In this document: piece by piece, positions 8,226 through 17,998 of the stretch
Layout: every line of letters begins with the position of its first letter
Numbering within the stretch: position 1 is the first letter of the stretch
Source: Biformimicrobium ophioploci
GTDB taxonomy: Bacteria; Pseudomonadota; Gammaproteobacteria; Pseudomonadales; Cellvibrionaceae
NCBI RefSeq assembly: GCF_030270605.1
Contig: NZ_BSYJ01000001.1
Span: 62,001-126,000, forward strand
Direction of reading: 5' to 3'
Length of the DNA: 64,000 nucleotides
Notes under the pieces: generated by a model
What the model saw: the letters and a program-made list of their open reading frames with translations, nothing else
Told to the model about the DNA's origin: nothing
Database searches by the model: none
Program-made: the position numbers and the translations under genes

Positions 8226-8441
8226 ATGCCATCAGTAAAGATCAAAGAAAACGAGCCGTTCGATATTGCCCTGCGCCGCTTCAAGCGCTCCTGCGAAAAA
8301 GCCGGTGTACTGTCTGAAGTACGTCGTCGCGAGCACTACGAGAAGCCGACCACCGTGCGCAAGCGCGCAGCTGCTGCAGCTGTTAAGCGTCATGCCAAGA
8401 AAATGGCGCGCGAGAACCGCAAGTTCCAGCGTCTGTACTGA
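8226..8441 (+). CDS. rpsU: 30S ribosomal protein S21
   Basis: 71 residues, the canonical length. The sequence reads [19 protein letters not shown] at the start and continues through a basic body with [14 protein letters not shown] and [15 protein letters not shown]21 sits on the 30S platform near the anti-Shine-Dalgarno region. It is the first gene of the macromolecular-synthesis cluster (S21, primase, sigma70). A strong terminator follows at 8514, so expression above that of the distal genes is expected. Confidence 0.98.
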   Translation: MPSVKIKENEPFDIALRRFKRSCEKAGVLSEVRRREHYEKPTTVRKRAAAAAVKRHAKKMARENRKFQRLY

Positions 8442-8513
8442 TCCGGCCCGCTAGCAGGCCTGGTCGCTAGCTGCCATTTTACCTTCCACGGCAGCTGGCC
8501 ATACAGAACCGAA

Positions 8514-8547
8514 AACGGCGCGCGAGCCCTGCTCACGCGCCGTTTTT
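8514..8547 (+). terminator. Terminator after rpsU
   Basis: The 9-bp arms AACGGCGCG (8514-8522) and CGCGCCGTT (8536-8544) can extend inward by GAG/CTC, followed by TTTTT (8543-8547). It probably limits read-through from rpsU into yqeY and dnaG, like the attenuating terminator between rpsU and dnaG in E. coli. The rest of the 8442-8696 gap holds a second small hairpin (AGCTGCC...GGCAGCT) and no gene. Confidence 0.8.
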
Positions 8548-8696
8548 GCGTCTGTACATTTAACCCCCGCGCGATCTTCGGCCCAACCCTGATCCAACTC
8601 TGGTCCAACTCTGGCCCGAACCCGGCTCACCTGTCGCGGGGCAGGCTTTCGCGCTATTCTTCCCGGCTGAACTCAACATTTACGGACCCAGACAAG

Positions 8697-9143
8697 ATGT
8701 CGACACTCAAAGACACCATCCAGCAAGCCACCAAAGCCGCCATGAAAGCCCGCGAGAAGGCACGCCTCGGCACCCTGCGCCTGATCAGCGCCGAGCTGAA
8801 GCGCATCGAGGTGGATGAGCGTATCGAGCTCGATGACGCCCGCATCCTGGCGGTGCTGGACAAGATGGTGAAGCAGCGCCGCGACTCCATCACCCAGTTC
8901 GAGGACGCCGGCCGCACTGAGCTGGCGGATATCGAGAAGGCGGAGATGGTCATTATTCAGGAGTTCCTGCCGGAGCAGCTGAGCGAAGACGAGATCGCCG
9001 AGCTGGTGAAAGAGGCGATCGCTGCAACCGGCGCCGCCGGCATGCAGGACATGGGCAAGGTCATGGGTATCGTGAAGCCCAAGGTGCAGGGCCGCGGTGA
9101 CATGGGCGCGGTCAGCAAGCTGGTCAAGGCGCAACTGTCCTGA
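8697..9143 (+). CDS. yqeY: GatB/YqeY domain-containing protein
   Basis: 148 residues. It is a stand-alone YqeY domain: LKDTIQQATKAAMKAREKARLGTLR at the N-terminus, the DKMVKQRRDSITQFEDAGR helix, EFLPEQLSEDEI, and the C-terminal MGKVMGIVKPKVQGRGDMGAVSKLVK seen in the tail of GatB. The free-standing protein is commonly found between rpsU and dnaG. Its role is unproven; a tRNA-binding or amidotransferase-related role is assumed from the GatB tail. Confidence 0.92.
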   Translation: MSTLKDTIQQATKAAMKAREKARLGTLRLISAELKRIEVDERIELDDARILAVLDKMVKQRRDSITQFEDAGRTELADIEKAEMVIIQEFLPEQLSEDEIAELVKEAIAATGAAGMQDMGKVMGIVKPKVQGRGDMGAVSKLVKAQLS

Positions 9144-9164
9144 GGACAGATGGTTCAGTAATCT

Positions 9165-11090
9165 ATGGCCGGCAAGATACCGCAGCACTTTATTGACGAC
9201 CTGCTCAACCGCACCGACATTGTCGATGTGGTGGACAGCCGCGTTAAGCTGAAAAAGACCGGCAAGAACTACTCCGCCTGCTGCCCGTTTCACGAGGAAA
9301 AGACCCCCTCCTTCACGGTCAGCCCGGACAAGCAGTTCTATTACTGTTTTGGCTGCGGCGCCGGCGGCAATGCCCTCGGATTCGTGATGGAGTACGAGCG
9401 CCTGCCGTTCCCGGAAGCCGTGGAGCAGCTGGCGCGACTGGCCGGGGTCGAGGTCCCTCGCGAGGAGGTCAGCAAGGCCCAGCAGGCGCGCCAGCAGGCC
9501 AGCAGGACCCTGTATGACCTGGTGGCCGAGGCCGAGAAATTCTTTCGTTCCCAGCTGAGGGAGCACCCGGCCGCACGCAAGGCAATCCAGTACCTGCGCA
9601 ATCGCGGCCTCACCGGCGAGGTTGCCCGTGATTTCAACATGGGCCTGGCCCCACCGGGCTGGGACAACCTGCTCAACCGCCTCGGCAACACCCCGGACAA
9701 CCGCCGCCTGCTGGAGCAGGCCGGCCTGGTGATCCATAAGGAAGCCGAGGGCGGCCGCAATGAACGCTACTACGATCGCTTCCGTGACCGCATCATGTTC
9801 CCCATTCGCGACCAGCGCGGGCGCGCCATTGCGTTCGGCGGTCGCGTGCTCGGGGATGAAAAGCCCAAGTACCTGAACTCGCCGGAAACCCCGATTTTCC
9901 ACAAGGGCCGCGAACTCTATGGCCTGTGGGAGGCACGCCAGCACAAGCAAAAGCTGGAACGCCTGCTGGTGGTCGAGGGCTATATGGATGTGGTGGCACT
10001 GGCGCAGTTCGATATCCGCTACGCAGTGGCCACCCTGGGCACCGCCTGCGGTGAGGACCACCTGCAGCTCGCCTTCAAGCACGTGCCCGAGGTGGTGTTC
10101 TGCTTCGACGGCGACAAGGCGGGCCGCACCGCCGCCAAGCGCGCTCTGGACGCGGCCCTGCCGCAGATGCAGGACGGCCGCCAGGTGCGCTTCCTGCTGC
10201 TGCCGGAGGGCGAGGACCCGGACACACTGGTACGCCAGATCGGCAAGGACCGCTTCGAACAGCTGATCCACACCGCCGTGCCGCTGGAAGACTTCCTGTT
10301 CGACAGCGCCGCCGAGGGGATCGACCTGCAGACCCTGGACGGGCGGGCCAAGTTCAGCAAGCTGGCAGCGCCGCTACTCGACCGCCTGCCCAAGGGCGTG
10401 TACCGGCAGCTGATGTTCGAGCAGCTGGCACGCCGCACCGGGCTGCAGCTGGACACACTCAAGGAAATTGTCGAACAGAATGCGGCGCCGGCACGGCTGG
10501 CACCCCAGGCGCCTGAGCAGCCCCAGCGCACACAGGCGCAGGGCCCGCAGCCAGCCGAGCCCGGACTGCCCGAGCCGGACCTGCCACCGACTGCGCCCCC
10601 TTCGCACCCGGAAAGCAGCTCCCCGCGTCAGCCGCAGCGCGGCGGTCAGTACCGCCTGCCGCCGGAGCGATTACTCACTGCGCTGCTGCTCAATCACCCC
10701 AAACTGGCCGAGCTGGTGGGTGACACCAGCGAATTCCAGGACAGCGGCGACCCTGACCTGCAGCTGTTTGCGCAGGTCCTGCAGCTGCTACACGAGCGCC
10801 CGGGCTACAGCCGCAATCGCATACTCGGTCACTGGTGCGCACACTACGATGCAGAGCAGAGCGCAAAGCTGGAACAGCTGGCGCAAGCGCTCGGTGCGCA
10901 GAGGGTCTCCGGGTTCAACCCGCAGGAAGAATTCGAGGCTTGCCTGCGCAGGCTGGGCGAGAGTGCGGAGCGGCGACGCCGCCAGCAGGCACTGGAAATG
11001 TTGCGCGACCCGGCGTTCAACCAGAAGAGCCCCGAGGAGAAGCGTGCCCTGCTGGCCAACTGGATGGTACACAAGGGCCCGAAAGCCTGA
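9165..11090 (+). CDS. dnaG: DNA primase
   Basis: 641 residues. The N-terminal CHC2 zinc-binding domain has C40, H43, C61 and C64 (SACCPFH ... YYCFGCG). The RNA-polymerase core includes FRDRIMFPIRDQRGRAIAFGGR and the TOPRIM block LLVVEGYMDVVAL with the acidic FDGDKAG. After about residue 445 comes a Pro/Gln-rich linker to about residue 505, then the helicase-binding C-terminal domain starting LPPERLLTALLLNHP. It synthesises RNA primers at the replication fork and binds DnaB through its C-terminus. The linker is low in complexity and likely variable between species. Confidence 0.97.
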   Translation: MAGKIPQHFIDDLLNRTDIVDVVDSRVKLKKTGKNYSACCPFHEEKTPSFTVSPDKQFYYCFGCGAGGNALGFVMEYERLPFPEAVEQLARLAGVEVPREEVSKAQQARQQASRTLYDLVAEAEKFFRSQLREHPAARKAIQYLRNRGLTGEVARDFNMGLAPPGWDNLLNRLGNTPDNRRLLEQAGLVIHKEAEGGRNERYYDRFRDRIMFPIRDQRGRAIAFGGRVLGDEKPKYLNSPETPIFHKGRELYGLWEARQHKQKLERLLVVEGYMDVVALAQFDIRYAVATLGTACGEDHLQLAFKHVPEVVFCFDGDKAGRTAAKRALDAALPQMQDGRQVRFLLLPEGEDPDTLVRQIGKDRFEQLIHTAVPLEDFLFDSAAEGIDLQTLDGRAKFSKLAAPLLDRLPKGVYRQLMFEQLARRTGLQLDTLKEIVEQNAAPARLAPQAPEQPQRTQAQGPQPAEPGLPEPDLPPTAPPSHPESSSPRQPQRGGQYRLPPERLLTALLLNHPKLAELVGDTSEFQDSGDPDLQLFAQVLQLLHERPGYSRNRILGHWCAHYDAEQSAKLEQLAQALGAQRVSGFNPQEEFEACLRRLGESAERRRRQQALEMLRDPAFNQKSPEEKRALLANWMVHKGPKA

Positions 11091-11132
11091 ACCACCGCTT
11101 GAAATCCGGCCGCTGCGCCCCCAGAACAAGTC

Positions 11133-11171
11133 TGTGACCCGCAGGAACCGAAGGCTACCGAGATGGTCACA
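11133..11171 (+). other. Inverted repeat in the dnaG-rpoD gap
   Basis: TGTGACC (11133-11139) and GGTCACA (11165-11171) form 7-bp arms around 25 nt, just before the rpoD promoter. In E. coli the dnaG-rpoD junction of this operon is an RNA-processing point; a similar role here is only a suggestion. The palindromic arms could also be a regulator site. Confidence 0.35.
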
Positions 11172-11175
11172 GTGG

Positions 11176-11202
11176 TTAACAACAACCAAACTACGCTATA
11201 AT
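11176..11202 (+). promoter_or_regulatory. Internal promoter of rpoD
   Basis: A perfect -10 box TATAAT (11197-11202) is preceded by TTAACA (11176-11181) at a short 15-bp spacing. It is placed 52 bp before the rpoD start, where many gammaproteobacteria have a separate rpoD promoter. The -35 assignment is less certain than the -10. Confidence 0.55.
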
Positions 11203-11253
11203 CCCGCGTCTTTTTTGTCCATTTTTTAAACGTCCACCAACTCAGGGTTGTGC

Positions 11254-13071
<1,818 letters not shown>

Positions 13072-13091
13072 GCTCGCGCGATCCAACACGA

Positions 13092-13116
13092 AGCCCGGCA
13101 CCGCCGGGCTTTTTTT
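13092..13116 (+). terminator. Terminator after rpoD
   Basis: The 8-bp arms AGCCCGGC (13092-13099) and GCCGGGCT (13103-13110) enclose a 3-nt loop and are followed by seven T. It lies between rpoD and dgkA; the T-run runs straight into the dgkA ribosome-binding site. Confidence 0.9.
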
Positions 13117-13127
13117 CGGGAGGTCCC

Positions 13128-13523
13128 ATGACAGATCCGGAATCCGACAAGCCACACAAGCCGGGGCACACCGGCATCGGGCGCATCATCGCGGCCTCGC
13201 GCTATTCCAGCGAGGGCCTGGCTGCGGCCTGGAGGAATGAAGCGGCATTCCGCCAGGAAGTGGCGCTGGCCAGCATCCTGATCCCGCTGGGGCTGTGGCT
13301 GGGGGAAAACGGCGTTGAACGCGCGCTGCTGGCCGGCGTGTGCGTACTGGTGATCATCGTGGAGCTACTCAACAGCGCCATCGAGGCGGTGGTGGATCGC
13401 ATCGGCCCGGAGAAGCACCCGCTGTCCAAGATTGCCAAGGACACCGGCTCTGCGGCGGTATCAGTGGCCCTGATCCTGTGGGGCATTACCTGGCTCAACA
13501 TACTGGTGCCGAAGTGGCTCTGA
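13128..13523 (+). CDS. dgkA: Diacylglycerol kinase (DgkA type)
   Basis: 131 residues. It is a small integral-membrane kinase: an N-terminal amphipathic segment (GIGRIIAASRYSSEGLAAAWRNEAAFRQE) is followed by three hydrophobic helices. The active-site block VELLNSAIEAVVDRIG and the KDTGSAAVSVALIL helix match E. coli DgkA. It phosphorylates diacylglycerol in the inner membrane, recycling lipid released during envelope glycan synthesis. GGGAGG lies 6 nt before the start. Confidence 0.95.
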   Translation: MTDPESDKPHKPGHTGIGRIIAASRYSSEGLAAAWRNEAAFRQEVALASILIPLGLWLGENGVERALLAGVCVLVIIVELLNSAIEAVVDRIGPEKHPLSKIAKDTGSAAVSVALILWGITWLNILVPKWL

Positions 13524-13580
13524 GGCCGTTGTTTGCATTGCATCCAGCGCTGAAATCCAGTATTTTTCCCGTCTTTCAAA

Positions 13581-13657
13581 GGGCCTATAGCTCAGTTGGT
13601 TAGAGCGCTCGACTCATAATCGATCGGTCGCAGGTTCAAGTCCTGCTGGGCCCACCA
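13581..13657 (+). tRNA. tRNA with CAT anticodon, probably tRNA-Ile2 (lysidine-modified)
   Basis: A full 77-nt cloverleaf with encoded CCA. The acceptor stem GGGCCTA pairs with TGGGCCC, the D-arm reads AGCTCAGTTGGTTAGAGC, the anticodon loop is CTCATAA with anticodon 13615-13617 (CAT), and the T-arm is GCAGGTTCAAGTCCTGC. The GACTCATAATCG arm, the TCGGTCG variable region and GGTTCAAGTCC resemble E. coli ileX (tRNA-Ile2, CAU modified to lysidine) more than elongator tRNA-Met. The 27-43 pair is a C-T mismatch. Identity as Ile2 rather than Met is inference. Confidence 0.93.
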
Positions 13658-13667
13658 TCCACAGAAA

Positions 13668-13694
13668 ATGCCTCCCCCGCGGAGGTATTTTTTT
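13668..13694 (+). terminator. Terminator after the tRNA
   Basis: ATGCCTCC (13668-13675) pairs with GGAGGTAT (13681-13688; one G-T wobble) around a 5-nt loop, followed by a T-run to 13694. It ends the tRNA transcript 11 bp after the CCA. Confidence 0.8.
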
Positions 13695-13727
13695 GCCCGC
13701 ACCTGCCCGCTTTTGTTCATTCCAAAC

Positions 13728-13761
13728 AAAAAGGGCGACCTGCGTTTACGCACAGGCCGCC
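13728..13761 (-). terminator. Terminator of the TonB-dependent receptor gene
   Basis: On the minus strand GGCGGCCTGTGCG (13761-13749) folds back on CGCAGGTCGCC (13744-13734) over a TAAA loop, with one wobble and a 2-nt bulge. Five T (13732-13728) follow. It lies 28 bp after the receptor stop codon. Confidence 0.65.
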
Positions 13762-13788
13762 TACCAGGACCGGATAACCCGGGAAGCG

Positions 13789-16146
13789 TTAGAAGTTAAA
13801 CCGGAAACTACCGCCTACATACCGATCTGCGGCTTTCGGTACGAATTGCACCACCGTTTCCGCCATGCCGGTGGCATCATCAAAGGCCACCAGATTGGAG
13901 ACATAGTTCTCGTCGGTCAGGTTGTGCACAAACAGCTTCACCTGATAGCGGCCGCCCTGGTCTTCAATGCCGAAACTCAGGTCGACAACCCCGTAATCAC
14001 CCTGCAGGGTTGACGGGTTCTGGGCAGAGTCGTAATGGGTTTCGGACTGCCAGCGATAATTCAGCTGCAGGAACCCGTCGGCGGCCAGCGCGGGGATGCC
14101 CTTGACGTAACGGCTACCGGCCACAAACTTCCACTCCGGCGAGAACGGCGTGGTCTCCCCTGCCACACTCTTGACGCCATTGCCGGCGCACTGCGGATCC
14201 GGGTCGCGCAGGTAGCAGGTTGTTTCGTAATCCAGATACTCTGCATCGAGGTAAGTCGCGCTTGCATTCAACTGCAGGTCGGCGCTTGCAGCGAACATCA
14301 TGTCCAGTTCGAGACCGCGTTGACGGGACTCACCGGCATTGGTTGCCCGGAACTCGCTGTCCTCAACATTGAAATAGGACACCTGGGTATCGGTGAAGTC
14401 CTGCCAGAACAATGCAGCGTTGATGCCCAGGCGACCATCCATCAAGCGGCTCTTGTAACCGAGTTCAACAGCGTCCACGAATTCCGGCTCCAACGGCGCC
14501 TCGAAATTACTGCCGATATCAGCGCCCGGGCCTTTGTAACCACGCGAGTAATGCCCATAAATGTTGGAGACATCGCCAAGCATATACTGGGTACCAAACT
14601 TGCCTGTCCACTCCGTGTAGCTGACTTCGCCCGCGCCCTGATACACCCTTCGCGGTATGTCTCCGGCCTCGACGGGCCCCAGTGCAGTGTTTGCATACTC
14701 AAAGTTGTCGCGCTGGACGCGCAGCCCCATGGTCAGCAACCATTCATCGGTCAGGCTATAGTCGGCCTGGCCGAACAACGCGTAGTACCGGGTATCGATC
14801 TCGGTCTCTTCGCCACCGGAAATCGCCAACTGGATGCCGTCAACCGTTCCCGGAGGAAAAGGCGGGGAAGGCAATAGGGTCGGTATCAGGCCAGCGCAGT
14901 GGGTACCCACCGGATTGACCAGCCCCCCAAAGCAGACCTGGCGCCGGTCGGCGGTATTGGATTCATAGTTGGTCGTCCACAGGAAAGCGCCCAGCTGGTA
15001 CTGCAATGCGGAGTCATTGCTGGACTGCAGGCGAATTTCCTGTGAGAACTGCTTTGATAATTTGTTGCCGCTGACCGCCCCCCTGAAATAGGGCGTGCCC
15101 AGGCCCGGAACGGAAACCGCCGGCACATCCAGACCAGTGGAGTCGATATCCAGCGCGTTATCGTGATCCCAGGATCGGTAAGCGGTGATTGCCGTCAGGG
15201 TGTGGTCATCGAGGGTCCAGTTGAGCTCACCGCTGAGTCCCCACTCCTCGGTATCCACCAGGTTCGCATCGTTGATATTGACCTTGCGATTGCCCGCTCC
15301 GTATTCCATCACCTCTGAGGCGCCGATCTGAATGACCTGCTGACTGAGGCCACTGGCAGAGCGAATGACCCGCACCCCGGCCGGACCATCATTGCGCCCA
15401 TAATCCGCTATGAAGAGAGCATCAGCGGCATCATTCAACTCCCACAGCAACTTGCCGCGCACGGCATACCCTTTGCCACCGTCCAGACTGTCGCCATCGA
15501 TGTTGATATTTTCCAGGTGGCTTTCACCCACGTTCTTGTAGTTGGCACTGAGTCGGTAGGCCACAACATCGCTGAGGGGAGCACCGTGGGTTGCCCTGAC
15601 GCGCTCCTCGCCATACTCGTCGTAACCGAGCTCGACGCTGCCATCCGAGGTATCCAGGCTCGGGCGCCTGGTGACAATATTCAATACACCGGCAGCGGCA
15701 TTCTTGCCGAACAGGGTGCTCTGCGGCCCACGCAAAACCTCTACACGTTCGATATCAGCAAGCTCGGAAAAGAACTGGCCCTGTCGTGCCAGCACTACCC
15801 CGTCCAAAACCGTGGATACGCTGGATTCCACAGTTGGGCTGTTGATGGTTGTCCCGACACCGCGGATATAGACGCTTTTTTGCCAGGGTGCGAGGTTGTC
15901 CTGCAAGCCCAGCGACGGCGACACATTCACCAGGTCCGCGAAGTCCTGTACACCGGCATCCTCCAGCCCGCTCCCGGTCAGCGCCTGAACCGAAACGGGT
16001 ACGTCTAACAGGTTTTGCTCACGCTTCTGGGCCGTTACCACCACTTCCTCAAGGGCGAGACGCTCCTCGCTGGCGAGTGCTGAAGCGGGTAAACAGACCA
16101 TCATGGTCGCAGATATTGCGCTGAACAGCGCGGTGCGATTGAACAC
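13789..16146 (-). CDS. TonB-dependent outer-membrane receptor
   Basis: 785 residues from the GTG at 16146, chosen because AGGAG lies 7 nt upstream of it; a TTG five codons earlier would overlap that site. The signal peptide ends near ASALA. Next come the TonB box region LEEVVVTAQKREQNLLDVPVSV, a plug domain (VYIRGVGT, RVEVLRGPQSTLFGKNAAAGVLNIVTRRP) and a long beta-barrel ending in SFRFNF. It imports an unknown ligand across the outer membrane using TonB energy. The plug form is of the general omp/TBDT class rather than a clear siderophore receptor. It is divergent from a TetR regulator, with hydrolases on the other side. Confidence 0.93.
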   Translation of the reverse strand: MFNRTALFSAISATMMVCLPASALASEERLALEEVVVTAQKREQNLLDVPVSVQALTGSGLEDAGVQDFADLVNVSPSLGLQDNLAPWQKSVYIRGVGTTINSPTVESSVSTVLDGVVLARQGQFFSELADIERVEVLRGPQSTLFGKNAAAGVLNIVTRRPSLDTSDGSVELGYDEYGEERVRATHGAPLSDVVAYRLSANYKNVGESHLENINIDGDSLDGGKGYAVRGKLLWELNDAADALFIADYGRNDGPAGVRVIRSASGLSQQVIQIGASEVMEYGAGNRKVNINDANLVDTEEWGLSGELNWTLDDHTLTAITAYRSWDHDNALDIDSTGLDVPAVSVPGLGTPYFRGAVSGNKLSKQFSQEIRLQSSNDSALQYQLGAFLWTTNYESNTADRRQVCFGGLVNPVGTHCAGLIPTLLPSPPFPPGTVDGIQLAISGGEETEIDTRYYALFGQADYSLTDEWLLTMGLRVQRDNFEYANTALGPVEAGDIPRRVYQGAGEVSYTEWTGKFGTQYMLGDVSNIYGHYSRGYKGPGADIGSNFEAPLEPEFVDAVELGYKSRLMDGRLGINAALFWQDFTDTQVSYFNVEDSEFRATNAGESRQRGLELDMMFAASADLQLNASATYLDAEYLDYETTCYLRDPDPQCAGNGVKSVAGETTPFSPEWKFVAGSRYVKGIPALAADGFLQLNYRWQSETHYDSAQNPSTLQGDYGVVDLSFGIEDQGGRYQVKLFVHNLTDENYVSNLVAFDDATGMAETVVQFVPKAADRYVGGSFRFNF

Positions 16147-16246
16147 GCCTTCTCTCCTCAAATTTTATTTTTATGTTCAGGCCCAGCGGCTCAAGCCACT
16201 CAATCGAGCATGGGAAGCCAATATTAACCAGTTTATGCACACATGC

Positions 16247-16294
16247 GCAATACTGCACGATATGGCAATTATGCTCGCATTGGTAATACTGCAC
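16247..16294. promoter_or_regulatory. Putative TetR-regulator operator, receptor/regulator side
   Basis: The divergent gap 16147-16402 contains CGCAATACTGCAC (from 16247) and a second AATACTGCAC (16285-16294), two direct copies of AATACTGCAC 36 bp apart. Nearly the same element, in the opposite orientation, lies before the PhlG-like gene at 17137. The shared motif in the only two intergenic regions of the cluster suggests binding sites for the TetR protein. No clear -35/-10 pair was assigned here. Confidence 0.5.
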
Positions 16295-16402
16295 AGGAAT
16301 GTGACCCGGTGGCGCGCCAGCTTCTGACAACTGATAGACTGGGCGCCTGCGCCCGTGCCACGGGTGCAGAAGTGGGAAATAAATTGCGCAATAGGCACAT
16401 TG

Positions 16403-17053
16403 ATGAGCAAGCCAGCCTCAGCAACCAGCGATACCAGCACCAGCCGTATGGACCGTCGACGCGAGAGAACCCGCCAGCAACTGATGCAGGCGGCCATAGA
16501 GCTGGTTTTACAAAAAGGCGCTGATGAAACCGCCATCGATGAGGTCACCGACAAGGCGGACGTCGGCAGGCGGACTTTCTATAACCACTTCGACAACAAG
16601 GAGGACTGCGTCAAGGCCGCAATCACGGAGCGCTTCGGTCGCTATGCCGCGGAGTCCGTCCTCGTTGCTGAAAAGCATGACGATCCAGCAGTCGTACTGA
16701 CGGTGAGTGCACTGGCTGTGTTCAACCGCATCGCCACCGACCCGATCACCGCGCAACTGGCCAGCCTCCCGCGCCTCCTGATAGACGCAACCCAGGACAG
16801 CCAGCGCGACTTCATCATGCGCACACTCCTGAAAGGCTATGAACAGGGCCGTTTCGCCTCGCCGTTACCCCTGGAAGCACTGGATGCCCTGGTAAGCTGG
16901 GGCTTTATCGGCCTGGTACTGGAAGAAATCACTACTCTCGGTACCCAGGATCGCAGCGCGGTCTGGGCCCACTACCTGCTGCACATCCTGGGCATCGAGC
17001 AGGAGGAGATCGCCTCAATCATCGCGGCCGCCCGCAATACCCCGCTCCCCTGA
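16403..17053 (+). CDS. TetR/AcrR family transcriptional regulator
   Basis: 216 residues from the ATG at 16403 (AGG about 8 nt upstream). A longer GTG-initiated form (16355) would add 16 residues without family similarity. Residues about 15-65 form the TetR helix-turn-helix: RRERTRQQLMQAAIELVLQKG, IDEVTDKADVGRRTFYNHF, DNKEDCVKAAI. The C-terminal ligand domain is unassigned. It lies between the divergent TonB receptor and the co-directional hydrolase genes and probably represses both in the absence of an inducer; the shared operator-like motif supports this. Confidence 0.92.
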   Translation: MSKPASATSDTSTSRMDRRRERTRQQLMQAAIELVLQKGADETAIDEVTDKADVGRRTFYNHFDNKEDCVKAAITERFGRYAAESVLVAEKHDDPAVVLTVSALAVFNRIATDPITAQLASLPRLLIDATQDSQRDFIMRTLLKGYEQGRFASPLPLEALDALVSWGFIGLVLEEITTLGTQDRSAVWAHYLLHILGIEQEEIASIIAAARNTPLP

Positions 17054-17136
17054 CCGCACTCTACTCCGCTGCTCGCTTCCCGGATCACTCCTCGCGGGCC
17101 GGGACAAAGCCGCCTTGCGCCCTCTATTGCACACCA

Positions 17137-17155
17137 GTGCACTATTGCGTTAGTG
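17137..17155. promoter_or_regulatory. Putative TetR-regulator operator, hydrolase side
   Basis: GTGCACTATTGCG (17137-17149) is the reverse complement of the 16247 motif at 12 of 13 positions. It overlaps the dyad CACTA-TTGCGT-TAGTG (17140-17155), the size expected for a TetR-family operator. Further GTGCAC/GTGTGCAC copies flank it. It sits about 80-100 bp upstream of the PhlG-like gene. Confidence 0.5.
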
Positions 17156-17234
17156 TGCACAGATAGTGCGCGAGCGCGCACGCACATAAATCGAATACGC
17201 TGGAACAGCGTGATAAACGACCTGAAGGAGTAGC

Positions 17235-17993
17235 ATGAAGCGCCTGTCTACCGTCATTGCCGCGGGCCTGCTGGTTGTAGCAGTCATGGGGTGGAACCCC
17301 CTCAGCCCCTACCGGGATACCCGCGGCGTACTGAGCGGCTCTTTTACAGCAATGGAAACTGGCATCCAGCGCCAGCCCAACGGCGTTTTCGTCGTCAAGG
17401 CCCTGACAAGGATGCCCGAGGTCAAGGCCGACATGGTCAGGTGGTGGTTCTCCGACTACATGCAAACCACCGAGCACTACAAAAGGTGGCACCCCACGGC
17501 CCACGTGTGGATGGACTGGGAGAACAAGGTTCCCGGAGAGATTGTCGGTGCCAGCCACCTTGTGCATGAGTACCTCGGCACTGAACTGCACAAGCTGCGC
17601 ATCCAGTTCGTTGACCCAGGAGAATTCCTCAACGCTTACCAGTCGCGGGATAACCAGTTTGTGGTCTGCGCAAAAGTGGGCCTGCTCGAGGAGCCGATCA
17701 ATGTCACCAGCATGTGCCATGTGGTTCGCAATACCGACTGGGGCGCGGAAATGCGATCCATATTCTGGCTTGGCCATATCGCGAAGCGCGATGGCAACAA
17801 CGAGGTAACTTCCCTCGAGGGTGTTCTCGGCAATACTGCACTGACCCGGCTCCTTGTTGCCCGGCCGAAGATGGCACAGGACCTGATGGTGCATGCTATC
17901 GAGGAAATGGGCTATTTGTCCGATTTCCTGCCATCCCTCTACCGCAAAGAAACCCTTGATTCCGCAGAGTCAATCGCAGCCAACCAGCAGTAA
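17235..17993 (+). CDS. DAPG hydrolase (PhlG)-like family protein, exported or membrane-anchored
   Basis: 252 residues. An N-terminal hydrophobic segment (residues about 5-20, LSTVIAAGLLVVAVMG) acts as signal or anchor. The core carries MVRWWFSDYMQTTEHYKRWH, which I associate with the 2,4-diacetylphloroglucinol hydrolase (PhlG) family, with further His/Glu candidates (AHVWMDWEN, HLVHEYLG, CHVVRNTDWGAEMRS). PhlG cleaves a C-C bond of an acylated phloroglucinol using zinc; the substrate here need not be the same. Family assignment is from memory of the motif and is moderate. The start has GAAGGAG upstream. It is 5 bp from the MBL gene. Confidence 0.6.
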   Translation: MKRLSTVIAAGLLVVAVMGWNPLSPYRDTRGVLSGSFTAMETGIQRQPNGVFVVKALTRMPEVKADMVRWWFSDYMQTTEHYKRWHPTAHVWMDWENKVPGEIVGASHLVHEYLGTELHKLRIQFVDPGEFLNAYQSRDNQFVVCAKVGLLEEPINVTSMCHVVRNTDWGAEMRSIFWLGHIAKRDGNNEVTSLEGVLGNTALTRLLVARPKMAQDLMVHAIEEMGYLSDFLPSLYRKETLDSAESIAANQQ

Positions 17994-17998
17994 CGAAC

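Noticed and set aside
8673-10271. Long minus-strand ORF (532 codons) opposite yqeY and dnaG
   Set aside because: It lies antisense to two well-recognised genes, has no ribosome-binding site and no family motif; high-GC codon bias opens such frames.
13581-13657. Annotation as elongator tRNA-Met
   Set aside because: The anticodon is CAT, but the anticodon arm and T-loop resemble ileX-type tRNA-Ile2 more; kept as probable Ile2 with Met as the alternative.
16355-16402. GTG start 16 codons upstream in the TetR regulator
   Set aside because: The extra residues have no TetR similarity and no better ribosome-binding site.
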